The position numbers and the translations under genes were made by a program. From contig NZ_DF820489.1 of NCBI RefSeq assembly GCF_000691805.2, positions 62,001 through 126,000 of the forward strand: a stretch of 64,000 nucleotides of DNA, in the 5' to 3' direction. Origin of the DNA: Weissella oryzae SG25 (GTDB lineage: Bacteria > Bacillota > Bacilli > Lactobacillales > Lactobacillaceae). Positions 1-8,466 of the stretch are shown in pieces (positions within the stretch are counted from its first letter, which is position 1; each line of letters begins with the position of its first letter). The notes beneath the pieces were generated by a model. It searched no databases, was not told where the DNA came from, and worked only from the letters and a program-made list of their open reading frames with translations.

Positions 1-1712
1 CGCCAAATCTTTGCCCAACTTTCAAAAAATGCTACGGCAGAAAAGTCGGCATCCTGTTTGGCCGCCGCTAAAGCTGCTGCCAACCCACCAAGATCAGCAA
101 CATTTTCAGAAACCGTTAGTTTCCCATTAACTTTTGCCCCATAAGAATCTTGTCCATCAAACTGTTCAACCATCAGCTGAGTCCGCTCTTTAAACGCAGC
201 ATAATCAGCTTCTGTCCACCAATTATTTAATGAACCATTCTCATCAAAGGAAGCACCATTTGTATCAAAAGCATGTGAAATTTCATGGGCTATCACTGCC
301 CCAATTCCACCGTAATTGGCTGAGGATGACTGATCTAAGCTATAAAAAGGCGCTTGCAAAATTGCAGCTGGGAAAACAATCTGATTCTGTTGTGGGTCAT
401 AATAAGCATTAACTGTATGTGCTGCCATATGCCATTCACTACGGTCAACTGGCTGATGCCATTGCGACCAATGATAGGCTAGTTCCTTTTGACGCAACTG
501 CATGATATTGTCAAACAATCCTAGTTCTAAATTAATGACCTTATTTGCATACCGAGCAGGTAATTTATCAGGATACCCAATGTGAGGGACAATCGCATCC
601 AATTTAACAATCGCTTTTTGCCGGGTCTCAGGTGCCAACCAGTCTGTTGCTGCTAAGCGTTGCTTGTAAACATCAATCATTGTTTCAACCTTGGCTTCAA
701 CATCTTCTTTAGCTGTAGATGAGAAATACTGCTTTGCGTACCAAAGTCCCAATGCCTGCTTATATGGCCCGGCTGCTAGATAATAAGCTGCTTTACGTGA
801 GCTCATTGCCACTGGTGTACCACTCAAAGCACGACCATAAGCACCGCCTAAGACCCGCAATTCATCGGAAAGTAAACTGGTAAAACCGGTCATCACGCTA
901 ACTAGCAAGTAAGCTTTCAATAATGGCCAAGCTGCTTCTGAGTAAAACTCTTCGGCTGCTTGCCAAAAACGTTCCTCTGGTACCACAATCATATCTGGTG
1001 TCGAACCCAATAAGCTAGCAACTATTTCTTCAAAGGGTAACATGGGAGCCAAAGCGGTAAATTCATCCCATTGATATGGATGATATAGCTTTGCGTATTC
1101 AGAACTCTCTTCATTACTCAAAACAACTGTTGCAATCCGCGCATCAAAAGCTAGCGTTTTATCCAAGAGGTCTGCAATTTCACCAGCCGTTAGCTCATAG
1201 TGTTCAAGAATCTGGCGTTGACTCTCACGCCATTGCTCCAATAAAGCATCACCATCAGCAGTACCGTAATAGCTAGTATCTGGCAAAATTGTTCCTAAGC
1301 CCTCAGCCCAAAGAACATTGGTCCGTGCATCCTTAAAATCTGGTGCAATTCCAAGAGGCAAAGCATTTGGCAAAGCAGCTTGTTCAAGTTCAACCATATC
1401 AGCAGCAAAATCAGCAAATGAATTATAGGCCTGATAACGTTTGATTAAGGGTAATATCGGCTTAACACCCTCGGCATTACGTTTTGGATAATCACTAGCT
1501 AGTTTATGCAGTTTAATAAAATTCTCAATGTATGGATCTTGGTTAACCAAGGTACCAGCTTGCCATTGGTCTGTTGTCGTCAACATTAAGTCTTCAATGG
1601 CATCAGCTAGATCAGAAAAGCCACCAGTCCTTGGCTTATCATCTGGAATAACAGCTTGACTCGCCCAATTGGCATTAATTGCTTGATAAAAATTCTCGTT
1701 TTTCCTGTTCAT
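1..1712 (-). CDS. pepO: M13 family zinc endopeptidase PepO (C-terminus cut by window edge)
   Basis: Neprilysin-family metallopeptidase that cleaves oligopeptides during peptide utilisation; cytoplasmic in lactic acid bacteria, and no signal peptide is seen here. The window holds the first 570 residues; the last ~60 expected for the ~630-residue family lie outside. The zinc site HEISH is at residues 476-480 and the third ligand lies in ENVADLGG (Glu536), both typical of M13. I checked the frame codon by codon and it is open throughout. The ATG at 1712 follows an AAAGGGG ribosome-binding site. A TATAAC-like -10 near 1745 would overlap the divergent promoter of the candidate sRNA. Confidence 0.93.
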   Translation of the reverse strand, partial: MNRKNENFYQAINANWASQAVIPDDKPRTGGFSDLADAIEDLMLTTTDQWQAGTLVNQDPYIENFIKLHKLASDYPKRNAEGVKPILPLIKRYQAYNSFADFAADMVELEQAALPNALPLGIAPDFKDARTNVLWAEGLGTILPDTSYYGTADGDALLEQWRESQRQILEHYELTAGEIADLLDKTLAFDARIATVVLSNEESSEYAKLYHPYQWDEFTALAPMLPFEEIVASLLGSTPDMIVVPEERFWQAAEEFYSEAAWPLLKAYLLVSVMTGFTSLLSDELRVLGGAYGRALSGTPVAMSSRKAAYYLAAGPYKQALGLWYAKQYFSSTAKEDVEAKVETMIDVYKQRLAATDWLAPETRQKAIVKLDAIVPHIGYPDKLPARYANKVINLELGLFDNIMQLRQKELAYHWSQWHQPVDRSEWHMAAHTVNAYYDPQQNQIVFPAAILQAPFYSLDQSSSANYGGIGAVIAHEISHAFDTNGASFDENGSLNNWWTEADYAAFKERTQLMVEQFDGQDSYGAKVNGKLTVSENVADLGGLAAALAAAKQDADFSAVAFFESWAKIW

Positions 1713-1758
1713 CGGATTTTTCCCCTTTATCATTATGTTTTTGTGTTATAATCGTATG

Positions 1759-1925
1759 GAAGCTTTGGTTTAACTTTCGTAAACACATTGTATAAACTTA
1801 ATCTTCTAAAACAGATAGTCTAACCAGCTATCTGTTGGGTCTAACCAACCCCTAACCTACTCCTAATTCTACTCTCCCAAGTAGAATGCTAAAGCGCCTA
1901 GCAGTAATTTGCTAGGCGTTTTTTG
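1759..1925 (+). ncRNA. candidate trans-acting small RNA with C-rich single-stranded region
   Basis: A perfect TATAAT box at 1747-1752 predicts a start near 1759, and an intrinsic terminator (stem CGCCTAGC/GCTAGGCG at 1895-1918 plus T-run) ends the transcript near 1925, giving ~165 nt. No credible ORF lies inside. Other stems are ACAGATAG/CTATCTGT (1811-1835), GTTGG/CCAAC (1834-1849) and TTCTACT/AGTAGAA (1867-1886) with a CTCCCA loop. The segment 1844-1880 is rich in CCCC, ACTCC and CTCCC, sequences complementary to Shine-Dalgarno sites. This architecture resembles Firmicutes regulatory sRNAs such as csRNAs or RoxS/RsaE, but no family is assigned. The -35 box is poor. Confidence 0.5.
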
Positions 1926-1950
1926 CTTAATACATAAATCCTAACTTTAG

Positions 1951-1983
1951 AAAAAAGTTGAAATAGAATCTCTATTTCAACTT
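1951..1983 (-). terminator. intrinsic terminator of the purR-glmU unit
   Basis: A 13-bp perfect stem (1955-1967 with 1971-1983) is followed on the minus strand by a T-run, just beyond the glmU stop codon. It faces the sRNA terminator on the other strand. Confidence 0.85.
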
Positions 1984-2009
1984 ACAATCCAACTATTTAA
2001 TTGTGGTAA

Positions 2010-3413
2010 TTAATGTTTTCTTTCATCAATGGCACCAAACTTCTCAAATAATGGTGTTCTTTGCCAAAAATCAGGTTTGGTTGTCTGTCGAGCACGAGCA
2101 ATCCCCATTGCATGCAGCGGCAAATCGTCAGTAATCGTTGATCCAGCTGCTGTGATTGTTTCATCTGCAAGATGTACAGGAGCAATCAACTTCGTGTTTG
2201 AGCCAATAAAGGCACGATCGCCAACTGTTGTTGCATGCTTATGAATACCATCATAATTGACAAAAATCGTCCCAGCGCCAATATTTACCTCACGGCCAAT
2301 TTCTGCATCCCCCGCATATGACAAATGACCCATTTTTGAATCTTTTCCTAAGCGAGCATTTTTCAACTCAACAAAATTACCAACATGTGCCCCAGCTTCC
2401 AAAATTGCCTTTGGCCGCAAATGAGCAAATGGTCCAGCATCACTATTAGTTTGCATCTGTGCTTGATCTAAACGGCTAGCGTCAATCACAACATTATCCT
2501 CAATGACTGAATCAACAATTCGTGACCCAGTTGTAATCGTTACGTGCTTGCCAATGACACTCTTACCTTTAATGTAGACGTTGGGTTCAATTATTGTATC
2601 TGAGCCAATCTTTACGTCAACATCAATGTAGGTATTGGTAGGATCAATCATTGTTACACCATTTCGCATATGCTGTTCATTAATGCGTTTGCGAATAACA
2701 GCGTTTGCTTGTGCCAAAGCAACCCGATCGTTTACTCCCATCGACTCATCAAAGTCAGCCATCGTAAAGGCACCAACAGTATGCCCAGCATTACGTAAAA
2801 TTTCTAAGGTATCTGGTAAATAATACTCGCCTTGAGCGTTATCATTTTTAACTTCTCTTAATGCTGTAAATAATAGCTGATTATCAAAAGCATATACCCC
2901 AGTATTAACTTCATTAATCGCTTGTTCTGCTACATTTGCATCTTTTTGTTCAACGATTCTGAGCACATCACTACCATCAGCTGTCCGAACAATTCGCCCA
3001 TAGCCCTTTGGATTAGGCGCTAAGGCTGTTAAAACAGTTACAGCATTACCGCTCTGCGCATGGTAATCAAATAAACTGTTAATCGTATCAACTGTGAATA
3101 ATGGTGCATCCCCAGACATAATAATCGTTGTTCCAGTGCTATCACCAAGAATTGGCTCAGTCATCCGGATTGCATGAGCAGTTCCTAATTGTTCTTTTTG
3201 TTCAGCAAATTCTGAACGACCAGCCAATAGCTCAGCAACGGCGGCCCCACCATGGCCAACCACAGTCACAATTCGATTAGCACCAGCAGCCACTGATGTA
3301 TCTAAGACAAGCTCAACCATTGCCTTACCACCAACTTGATGTAAGACCTTTGGTAAGTCTGACTTCATCCGAGTCCCCTTGCCAGCTGCTAAAATAATCA
3401 CATTTCTGTTCAT
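2010..3413 (-). CDS. glmU: bifunctional UDP-GlcNAc pyrophosphorylase / glucosamine-1-phosphate acetyltransferase
   Basis: Makes UDP-N-acetylglucosamine, the precursor of peptidoglycan and teichoic acid, from glucosamine-1-phosphate, acetyl-CoA and UTP in the cytoplasm. The N-terminal nucleotidyltransferase domain shows LAAGKGTRMKS followed by PKVLH (residues ~8-26) and later GDAPL. The C-terminal half is a left-handed beta-helix of hexapeptide repeats, with RPKA and the AHVGNFVELKNARLG stretch of the acetyltransferase site. At 467 residues it is the usual length. The ATG follows GGGAGAGAAGC. It lies 16 bp downstream of purR and is probably co-transcribed with it, a common Lactobacillales arrangement. 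Confidence 0.97.
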   Translation of the reverse strand: MNRNVIILAAGKGTRMKSDLPKVLHQVGGKAMVELVLDTSVAAGANRIVTVVGHGGAAVAELLAGRSEFAEQKEQLGTAHAIRMTEPILGDSTGTTIIMSGDAPLFTVDTINSLFDYHAQSGNAVTVLTALAPNPKGYGRIVRTADGSDVLRIVEQKDANVAEQAINEVNTGVYAFDNQLLFTALREVKNDNAQGEYYLPDTLEILRNAGHTVGAFTMADFDESMGVNDRVALAQANAVIRKRINEQHMRNGVTMIDPTNTYIDVDVKIGSDTIIEPNVYIKGKSVIGKHVTITTGSRIVDSVIEDNVVIDASRLDQAQMQTNSDAGPFAHLRPKAILEAGAHVGNFVELKNARLGKDSKMGHLSYAGDAEIGREVNIGAGTIFVNYDGIHKHATTVGDRAFIGSNTKLIAPVHLADETITAAGSTITDDLPLHAMGIARARQTTKPDFWQRTPLFEKFGAIDERKH

Positions 3414-3429
3414 GCTTCTCTCCCACTAA

Positions 3430-4266
3430 CTAATTGATTGAATTACCTTGGAAAATCTCGGTGTGGTAATTACCAGCTTGAACCTTAATGACACCTTCAT
3501 CGGTATTCGTATCAACATGGATTAACGAAGTATATTTATCGATTACTCGTTGATCCACACGTCCCTCAGCTACAACCGCTACACCGACCGTGGTTCCTTC
3601 AAATTCCTTGACCAAAGAAGCCATTCCACGAATTGTACCACCGGCCTTCATAAAGTCATCGACAATTAATACCCTTGAGCCCATTGGCAAAGAGCGTCGT
3701 GATAACTCCATCTTTTCTAACCGTTGTGATTGGCCTGTAACGTAGTTCACAGACATTGTTGGTCCTTCAGTCACCTTAGTATCATTTCTGACAATCACAA
3801 AGGGAACATTTAGCTGTTCAGCGACTGCTTGCGCTACCGGTACACCCTTTGTAGCAGCTGTCATTACTGCATCAATTGGTTCATGCAGGTATTGGGTCGC
3901 AATTAGTCGACCAATCCGTTGCAAAAACCAAGGTTGCCCCAACAAATCAGATAGATATACATATCCACCAGGCAAAACCCGTGTCTCATCATCAATCGCA
4001 TTAACCAAAGAAGCCACAAACTCTCGAGCATGCTCCTCTGTCATATATGGTGTAAATCGTGTTCCCCCTGTAGCACCGGGGATTGTTTCGAGCAAGCCAA
4101 TTCCCCGCTCCTGAAAAGTCCGCTTCAAAATCGTTAAATCTTCCGAAATTGATGACTTTGCACTTTCATATAATTCAGCAAATTGCGTCAGCGACACTAA
4201 AGTCCGTGGTCGCTCTAATAGGTAACGCGTCATGTCCACTAATCGATCACTTCGCCTTGTTTTCAT
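3430..4266 (-). CDS. purR: purine operon regulator PurR (PRT type)
   Basis: Transcription regulator of purine biosynthesis that senses PRPP; a repressor in Bacillus and an activator in Lactococcus. Residues ~1-75 form a winged-helix DNA-binding domain and the rest a phosphoribosyltransferase-like domain with the PRPP loop VLIVDDFMKAGGT. The 278-residue length fits the family (~270-285). The gene precedes glmU and probably shares its transcript. A palindromic CGAACGTTCG resembling the PurBox core sits just upstream of the start codon, so autoregulation is plausible but inferred. Confidence 0.95.
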   Translation of the reverse strand: MKTRRSDRLVDMTRYLLERPRTLVSLTQFAELYESAKSSISEDLTILKRTFQERGIGLLETIPGATGGTRFTPYMTEEHAREFVASLVNAIDDETRVLPGGYVYLSDLLGQPWFLQRIGRLIATQYLHEPIDAVMTAATKGVPVAQAVAEQLNVPFVIVRNDTKVTEGPTMSVNYVTGQSQRLEKMELSRRSLPMGSRVLIVDDFMKAGGTIRGMASLVKEFEGTTVGVAVVAEGRVDQRVIDKYTSLIHVDTNTDEGVIKVQAGNYHTEIFQGNSIN

Positions 4267-4277
4267 ACCTTAATCCT

Positions 4278-4287
4278 CGAACGTTCG
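4278..4287 (-). promoter_or_regulatory. PurBox-like palindrome upstream of purR
   Basis: CGAACGTTCG lies 11-21 bp before the purR start. The PurR target contains CGAA half-sites, so this could be an autoregulatory site. A TATAAT -10 box is visible at 4311-4316 on the minus strand. The match is short and the assignment is tentative. Confidence 0.3.
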
Positions 4288-4413
4288 TAAATTTTTATAA
4301 TAATGAGAATATTATAGCACAATCGTTCAATTTATTATGATTTTAGACCTGATAACCCGAAATATACTTTTACAAAGCGAATAATTTACTGCAAACTTTA
4401 AATTTTAAATCCA

Positions 4414-4449
4414 CAAAAAAACAGCCTGGTAAGTAAAATACCAAACTGT
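4414..4449 (-). terminator. intrinsic terminator after the amino acid permease
   Basis: The stem ACAGTTTGGTA/TACCAGGCTGT (4421-4449) is followed on the minus strand by seven T residues, 35 bp beyond the permease stop codon. Confidence 0.8.
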
Positions 4450-4484
4450 ATCACTTGCTAACGATTTTTCTTGCCAATATTTAA

Positions 4485-5828
4485 TTAGCGCAAAACATTA
4501 TTTTTCTTTTTATAGTAGTAAAAGACCGGTAATCCTAGCAAAACCATGACCAAAGAAATTGAGACTCCTAAAAAGTCACTAACAATTGTTGAATATAAAA
4601 CAAAAATTGCTCCAAAGATTGCAATCAATGGTGTTAGTGGAAATAAAGGTACCTTAAACAAGGTATCGTTAGTTGCCAACGGATCCTTTTCCGACTTCTT
4701 CCGCAAAATAAACACCCCAAAGAAAGCAGCTGTATAAAAAATCCAAATTGCAAAAATTGCCAAATCAGATAGTCGATCAACGCCGTCAGTATAGAAAATT
4801 GCTAATAGAATAGCTAAAAGGCCAACGGAAACAATTGAATTTGTTGGCACTTGCGTCCGCTTTGTTAAACGTCCTAAATACTTTGGAAAAAGACCATCTT
4901 GTGCCATAGCATAAGCCATTCGAGGAAAGGCTAACATCTTACCATTTAATGTACCCAACATTGAGATAATTATTCCCAAACTCAATGCTCGACCACCAAA
5001 GTCACCAAAGGCAGCTTGAGCAACTGCAAAGGTTGTGTTGTTTTGCAATTTTACAATTTGATTGGCTGGTAGTGCGTGGAATACCCCATAAGTAACACCA
5101 ACATAGGCAACTACGACAATTGATACTCCAAAAATTAGTGACCGTGGTAAATCACGGCGTGGATTCTTCATTTCACCAGCAATATTTGCTAGCAAGATCC
5201 AACCATCATAAGCAAACAATGTCGCCAAGATAGCTACACCAAAACCACCATTTGTACTAGCTGAAACTTGATGAATTGTTTGACCTAAAGCATCAACTTT
5301 ACCAAAAAAGAGGCCGTAACCAATCAAAACAGCGATTGGGATTAACTTGATTGAGGTTGTCAAAACTTGGAAAGCGGCTGACACTCGGTTTTCCAAGGTA
5401 TTAATCCCAACAATGAAGGCAATATAAATTACGGCAATCCAACTCGCATCGCCAGTAGATAAGCCAAAAAAATTAGCCGTTAGAAAAGCCGCGTAGCCGG
5501 CAATTGCCGCAATAACGGCTGGTGCATAAACAATTACTTGCATCCAACCTGTCAAAAAGCCAGCAGTTGGTCCATAAAGTGATTCAATATAGGAATAAAG
5601 TCCACCTGTTTTAGGCAAACGTGCCCCCACTTCAGCAATTGATAGCGCAGCAGCTAAGGTAATCACTCCACCTGCTAACCAAGCTAGTAAGGCAGTTGTT
5701 GAGTTTCCAGCATCCTGTAATACTCCAGCCTGCTTAAAGAAGATTCCCGAGCCAATTACTGTCCCAATTACCAACGCTAACCCGGACCAAATGCCCATTG
5801 AGCGTTTCAATTCTATCTCTTCCTGCAT
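4485..5828 (-). CDS. APC-superfamily amino acid permease (LAT/SteT-like)
   Basis: Polytopic membrane permease with about 12 hydrophobic helices. The N-terminal GTVIGSGIFFKQAGV stretch and the first-helix glycines are typical of APC transporters, closest in style to SteT-like serine/threonine exchangers. Substrate is inferred, not proven. I choose the ATG at 5828, 8 nt after AGGAG, instead of the GTG at 5837 that overlaps the ribosome-binding site; this gives 447 residues. Upstream lies a leader peptide ending in Ser-Tyr-Ser-Phe-Thr-Cys and a terminator, so expression is probably set by ribosome-mediated attenuation responding to an amino acid, which would fit an amino acid importer. Confidence 0.85.
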   Translation of the reverse strand: MQEEIELKRSMGIWSGLALVIGTVIGSGIFFKQAGVLQDAGNSTTALLAWLAGGVITLAAALSIAEVGARLPKTGGLYSYIESLYGPTAGFLTGWMQVIVYAPAVIAAIAGYAAFLTANFFGLSTGDASWIAVIYIAFIVGINTLENRVSAAFQVLTTSIKLIPIAVLIGYGLFFGKVDALGQTIHQVSASTNGGFGVAILATLFAYDGWILLANIAGEMKNPRRDLPRSLIFGVSIVVVAYVGVTYGVFHALPANQIVKLQNNTTFAVAQAAFGDFGGRALSLGIIISMLGTLNGKMLAFPRMAYAMAQDGLFPKYLGRLTKRTQVPTNSIVSVGLLAILLAIFYTDGVDRLSDLAIFAIWIFYTAAFFGVFILRKKSEKDPLATNDTLFKVPLFPLTPLIAIFGAIFVLYSTIVSDFLGVSISLVMVLLGLPVFYYYKKKNNVLR

Positions 5829-5864
5829 ATCACACACTCCTATATATAATGTCTACAAAATAAA

Positions 5865-5897
5865 ACCACCCTACCGCTGTTAGCGATTAGGGTGGTT
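5865..5897 (-). terminator. attenuator hairpin upstream of the permease
   Basis: On the minus strand AACCACCCTA pairs with TAGGGTGGTT around an inner CGCT/AGCG stem, followed by TTTTATTTTG. It lies between the leader peptide and the permease. The 5' arm can instead pair with the preceding TTGGTT (5894-5906), giving a candidate antiterminator. Confidence 0.7.
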
Positions 5898-5940
5898 GAG
5901 AACCAACTCCTGATAAGCGTTACACGAAAACGCCCAATCA

Positions 5941-6009
5941 CTAACATGTGAATGAGTATGAACGATTATCATCATTGGTATCGACTAAAATTGCATATTC
6001 AAAAATCAT
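5941..6009 (-). CDS. 22-residue leader peptide of the permease attenuator
   Basis: Short ORF with ATG at 6009 preceded by AAAGGAGCGCG at normal spacing, ending in TAG at 5941. The peptide begins MIFEYAILV and ends NRSYSFTC, so the last codons read Ser, Tyr, Ser, Phe, Thr, Cys. A small hairpin (GCGTT/AACGC, 5917-5933), a candidate antiterminator and an intrinsic terminator follow before the permease gene. This order is characteristic of ribosome-mediated transcription attenuation. Which aminoacyl-tRNA is sensed is unclear; Ser, Thr or Cys are the best guesses. No T-box motif is present in this leader. Confidence 0.6.
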   Translation of the reverse strand: MIFEYAILVDTNDDNRSYSFTC

Positions 6010-6035
6010 AATCGCGCTCCTTTTTCGTGTAATTA

Positions 6036-6041
6036 ATTATA
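6036..6041 (-). promoter_or_regulatory. -10 box of the permease leader
   Basis: TATAAT on the minus strand, with its nearest edge about 27 bp upstream of the leader peptide start codon. No strong -35 box is seen at 16-18 bp. Confidence 0.5.
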
Positions 6042-6166
6042 ACATGATTAGAATTTATCATATTTATCCGCTCATTACAAGGGGTATTTATTAATAGCTC
6101 GATTAATTATCGAACATTAACCTGTAATGTGTCATAAAAGTTCGTCAAATAGTCAGTTGAAACAAA

Positions 6167-6499
6167 TCACTTACTATTTTTTATAATTTTCTCATAGTTT
6201 TCTAAAATATTTTCTAAGACTTCAGTTTGCACTTTATGGGGCAAAAACCGCCCCATGGGCACAAAATCATGCCGTTGTTTGAAGGGTAAATCCTGACTTG
6301 CCAGCAAGACAACCGTAAGATTATTTTCGGTTAGAAATAATTGTCCTGGACCAGATAAACGTCCCTTAGTATGTTTACCTATTCGCCAAGTGTGAAAATC
6401 ACTTGCCATCAATTCCGTCTTACTTGGTACAAAGTTTCCAGTGTTATCTTGTTGTACAACAAGACCAACCAAGCTAGCCGTTTTATATTTATCAACCAT
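6167..6499 (-). CDS. hypothetical protein, 110 residues
   Basis: Soluble 110-residue protein that I do not recognise. It has no signal peptide or membrane segment; the middle is beta-rich (GQLFLTENNLTVVLLAS) and the C-terminus is a probable amphipathic helix (residues ~90-110). The ATG follows GGAAGTTAGATA. It starts 12 bp after the stop of the YdcZ-type transporter gene and is probably co-transcribed with it, but nothing shows a functional link. Confidence 0.7.
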   Translation of the reverse strand: MVDKYKTASLVGLVVQQDNTGNFVPSKTELMASDFHTWRIGKHTKGRLSGPGQLFLTENNLTVVLLASQDLPFKQRHDFVPMGRFLPHKVQTEVLENILENYEKIIKNSK

Positions 6500-6511
6500 T
6501 ATCTAACTTCC

Positions 6512-7447
6512 TTACAAAAATTTAATCAAGCCAACGCCCACCAACATAATAATTATTCCAATAATTTGAGCTGGTACTACTCGTTTCTTAATTGAATGCC
6601 ACCAACCAAATTGTTGAACTAAAATTGAGCCTGTGATTTGCCCTAACAACCCCATCATTATCGTCATACCAGCTCCAATGTGCGGTAACGCAATAACTGC
6701 CGTTAGCACAAATAGAGCACCTAAAAACCCGCCTAACCAATTCCAAGGTCGTGTCTGCTTTAACTCCTGCCAACTTACCATACGACGTTCAACTAGATAG
6801 GCAAGTATTACGATCAAAATCGAACCTAACCCAAATGAAATTAAAGTTGCTTGGACAGGTGACGCCAAAACCACTCCTAAGTGTCCATTAATCGCTTGCT
6901 GTATCGCACCAAAACCACCAATGATAACCGCCCATACCTGCCAAAGCCAAATTTTAACATCTTTTGCTTCATCATTCAAAACTACTACTCTATTCCCTAG
7001 GTTTGGTACAACTACCGCAATGATAACGCCTAAAAATAGAGTTACTATTCCGGCTAACCGCCAAAAGCTCAATGCTAAGACTGGACTGTTAAACCAACCA
7101 AAAGTATCAATAAAAATTCCCATAACAATCTGGCCTAGCATAGGCAAGATAACAGTTTGAATCGCCCCAATTTTTGAAAACAAAAGAATATTTGATGTTA
7201 AGTAAATAAGCCCTAATACACCACCCAGCCAAAGCCACCATGGTAACTTAGCTAAAACCGTCCAGCTTGGGAGAAGCTGTCCAGTCTGTATCCAAGCAAT
7301 CACCGCTAAAAAAACTGTACCAACAATAAAGGAAATTGCAGCAGCAATAAAAGGTGAATGAACAATCCCCCGTAAGTCAGCATTAATTGGGCTTTGATTT
7401 GCTAATAAGAACCCCGCAATCATCGCCATACTCATAAAGATTAACAT
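6512..7447 (-). CDS. YdcZ-type (DUF606) DMT-family transporter
   Basis: Integral membrane protein with about ten hydrophobic helices in two related halves, each beginning with an N/Q-rich small-residue pattern (LANQSPINADLRG; AIQQAINGHLG) typical of the YdcZ/DUF606 branch of the drug/metabolite transporter superfamily. Substrate unknown. I choose ATG 7447 (MLIFMSMAMIAG), 11 nt after GGAAGG, instead of the GTG at 7459 that overlaps the ribosome-binding site; 311 residues result. A paralogue lies at 12866-13777. Confidence 0.85.
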   Translation of the reverse strand: MLIFMSMAMIAGFLLANQSPINADLRGIVHSPFIAAAISFIVGTVFLAVIAWIQTGQLLPSWTVLAKLPWWLWLGGVLGLIYLTSNILLFSKIGAIQTVILPMLGQIVMGIFIDTFGWFNSPVLALSFWRLAGIVTLFLGVIIAVVVPNLGNRVVVLNDEAKDVKIWLWQVWAVIIGGFGAIQQAINGHLGVVLASPVQATLISFGLGSILIVILAYLVERRMVSWQELKQTRPWNWLGGFLGALFVLTAVIALPHIGAGMTIMMGLLGQITGSILVQQFGWWHSIKKRVVPAQIIGIIIMLVGVGLIKFL

Positions 7448-7510
7448 AAAACAGTTCACCTTCCCTTACTATATATAAGCAATTATACCAAGTGACAACT
7501 TATTGGCAAA

Positions 7511-7548
7511 GAAAAAGACGTACATAACCATACTCGGTTATGTGCGCC
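7511..7548 (-). terminator. intrinsic terminator after the 7564-8073 gene
   Basis: The stem ACATAACC/GGTTATGT (7522-7543) is followed on the minus strand by CTTTTTC. Confidence 0.75.
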
Positions 7549-7563
7549 TCAGGCTCAAATTGT

Positions 7564-8073
7564 TTAATTCGTGTAAGTTAAACTTTTAATCACATTGCCA
7601 TTGGTATCAGTTACATTAATAACCACTTTAGGATTACTTGTTCCTGCATCTTTCATTGATGTTAATAACTTATCGGCCATTTGTTGTACCTGGTCACCAT
7701 TAGTCGTCATTGCCGTGCTAACCAACAAAGGGCTCAATTTTGATGAACTAACATCATAGGTTACCGTTGATCCATTCACATTAGCTGTTGCATCATCAAT
7801 TAAACCATTACTAGCACTAATCAAAGTTTCTTTTCCACTGTTCAAGCGGTCAGCAATCTCATTTGGTGTACTTGGTGCTAGTTTAACATCAGCTAACTTA
7901 CCTGCCTTAGTCACTGGAGCTGCTTTGGCAACAATCGAAGCAGCCTTATTAGCAATGATATGTCGCTCAAGCTGTACCCCTGCAAAGGCTACCAAAGCCA
8001 ATACTACAACAAAGACTCCAAAGCCACTCCAAAAATGGCGATGCTTTTTTTGTTTATTCTTATCGCTACTCAT
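7564..8073 (-). CDS. membrane-anchored hypothetical exported protein
   Basis: 169 residues: a basic N-terminus (KNKQKKHRHF), a single membrane segment at about residues 16-33 (GFGVFVVVLALVAFAGV) and an extracellular part with no cysteines. There is no lipobox or LPXTG motif, so it is probably an N-terminally anchored surface protein. The C-terminal ~100 residues (AMTTNGDQVQQMADKLLTSM and beta-rich ending) suggest a small folded domain I do not recognise. It is transcribed alone and has its own terminator. Confidence 0.75.
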   Translation of the reverse strand: MSSDKNKQKKHRHFWSGFGVFVVVLALVAFAGVQLERHIIANKAASIVAKAAPVTKAGKLADVKLAPSTPNEIADRLNSGKETLISASNGLIDDATANVNGSTVTYDVSSSKLSPLLVSTAMTTNGDQVQQMADKLLTSMKDAGTSNPKVVINVTDTNGNVIKSLTYTN

Positions 8074-8185
8074 ATTCCCTCCAAAATCAAATAAAAATAT
8101 CTATTATCGGTTAAAAATATATATCCTTCTACATTATACTAACATTTTTATTTAAAGGTAATTTAAAGTCCCAAAATTGGATTGT

Positions 8186-8228
8186 AAAAAAATAACGATA
8201 AATTAGCATCTGCTAATTTATCGTTTTT
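8186..8228. terminator. bidirectional terminator
   Basis: A 14-bp perfect stem (8195-8208 with 8211-8224), T-rich on both sides. On the minus strand it ends the 45-residue gene at 8247-8384. Confidence 0.85.
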
Positions 8229-8246
8229 GTAAGACTAGGATGCTAA

Positions 8247-8384
8247 TTACTTAGCTTCCAACTCTGCCTTACCCTTGGCCCATTGTTGAATGTTAACAAC
8301 TTCTGCCGTACGAGCTGCACGTGCTGAATCGTAAGATACAGGACGCTTCTTAGCCCATGAATTGTATGGTGACTTAACAGCCAT
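8247..8384 (-). CDS. small basic hypothetical protein, 45 residues
   Basis: A 45-codon ORF with ATG at 8384, preceded by GGAGG at 8-nt spacing, and followed 19 bp after its stop codon by a strong terminator. The peptide begins MAVKSPYNSWAKKRPVSYDS and ends in a charged helix AELEAK; it has many Lys/Arg residues and two tryptophans and is not a membrane protein. The strong ribosome-binding site, clean codon use and private terminator support real translation. Function unknown; a ribosome- or RNA-associated role would be a guess. Confidence 0.7.
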   Translation of the reverse strand: MAVKSPYNSWAKKRPVSYDSARAARTAEVVNIQQWAKGKAELEAK

Positions 8385-8466
8385 GTCATTTACCTCCATT
8401 ATGTTATCGATAACTGTAATAGTATACCGGCAATCCTACCCCACGTCAAATTTGCCTAGTTAAAAA

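Noticed and set aside
2029-2244. Plus-strand frames inside glmU, metK, leuS and other large genes
   Set aside because: Shadow frames of well-supported minus-strand genes.
6121-6160. Motif TGTCATAAAAG followed by TTCGT, also seen near 26290
   Set aside because: Only about 16 bp, AT-rich, no common neighbour genes or symmetry; probably chance.
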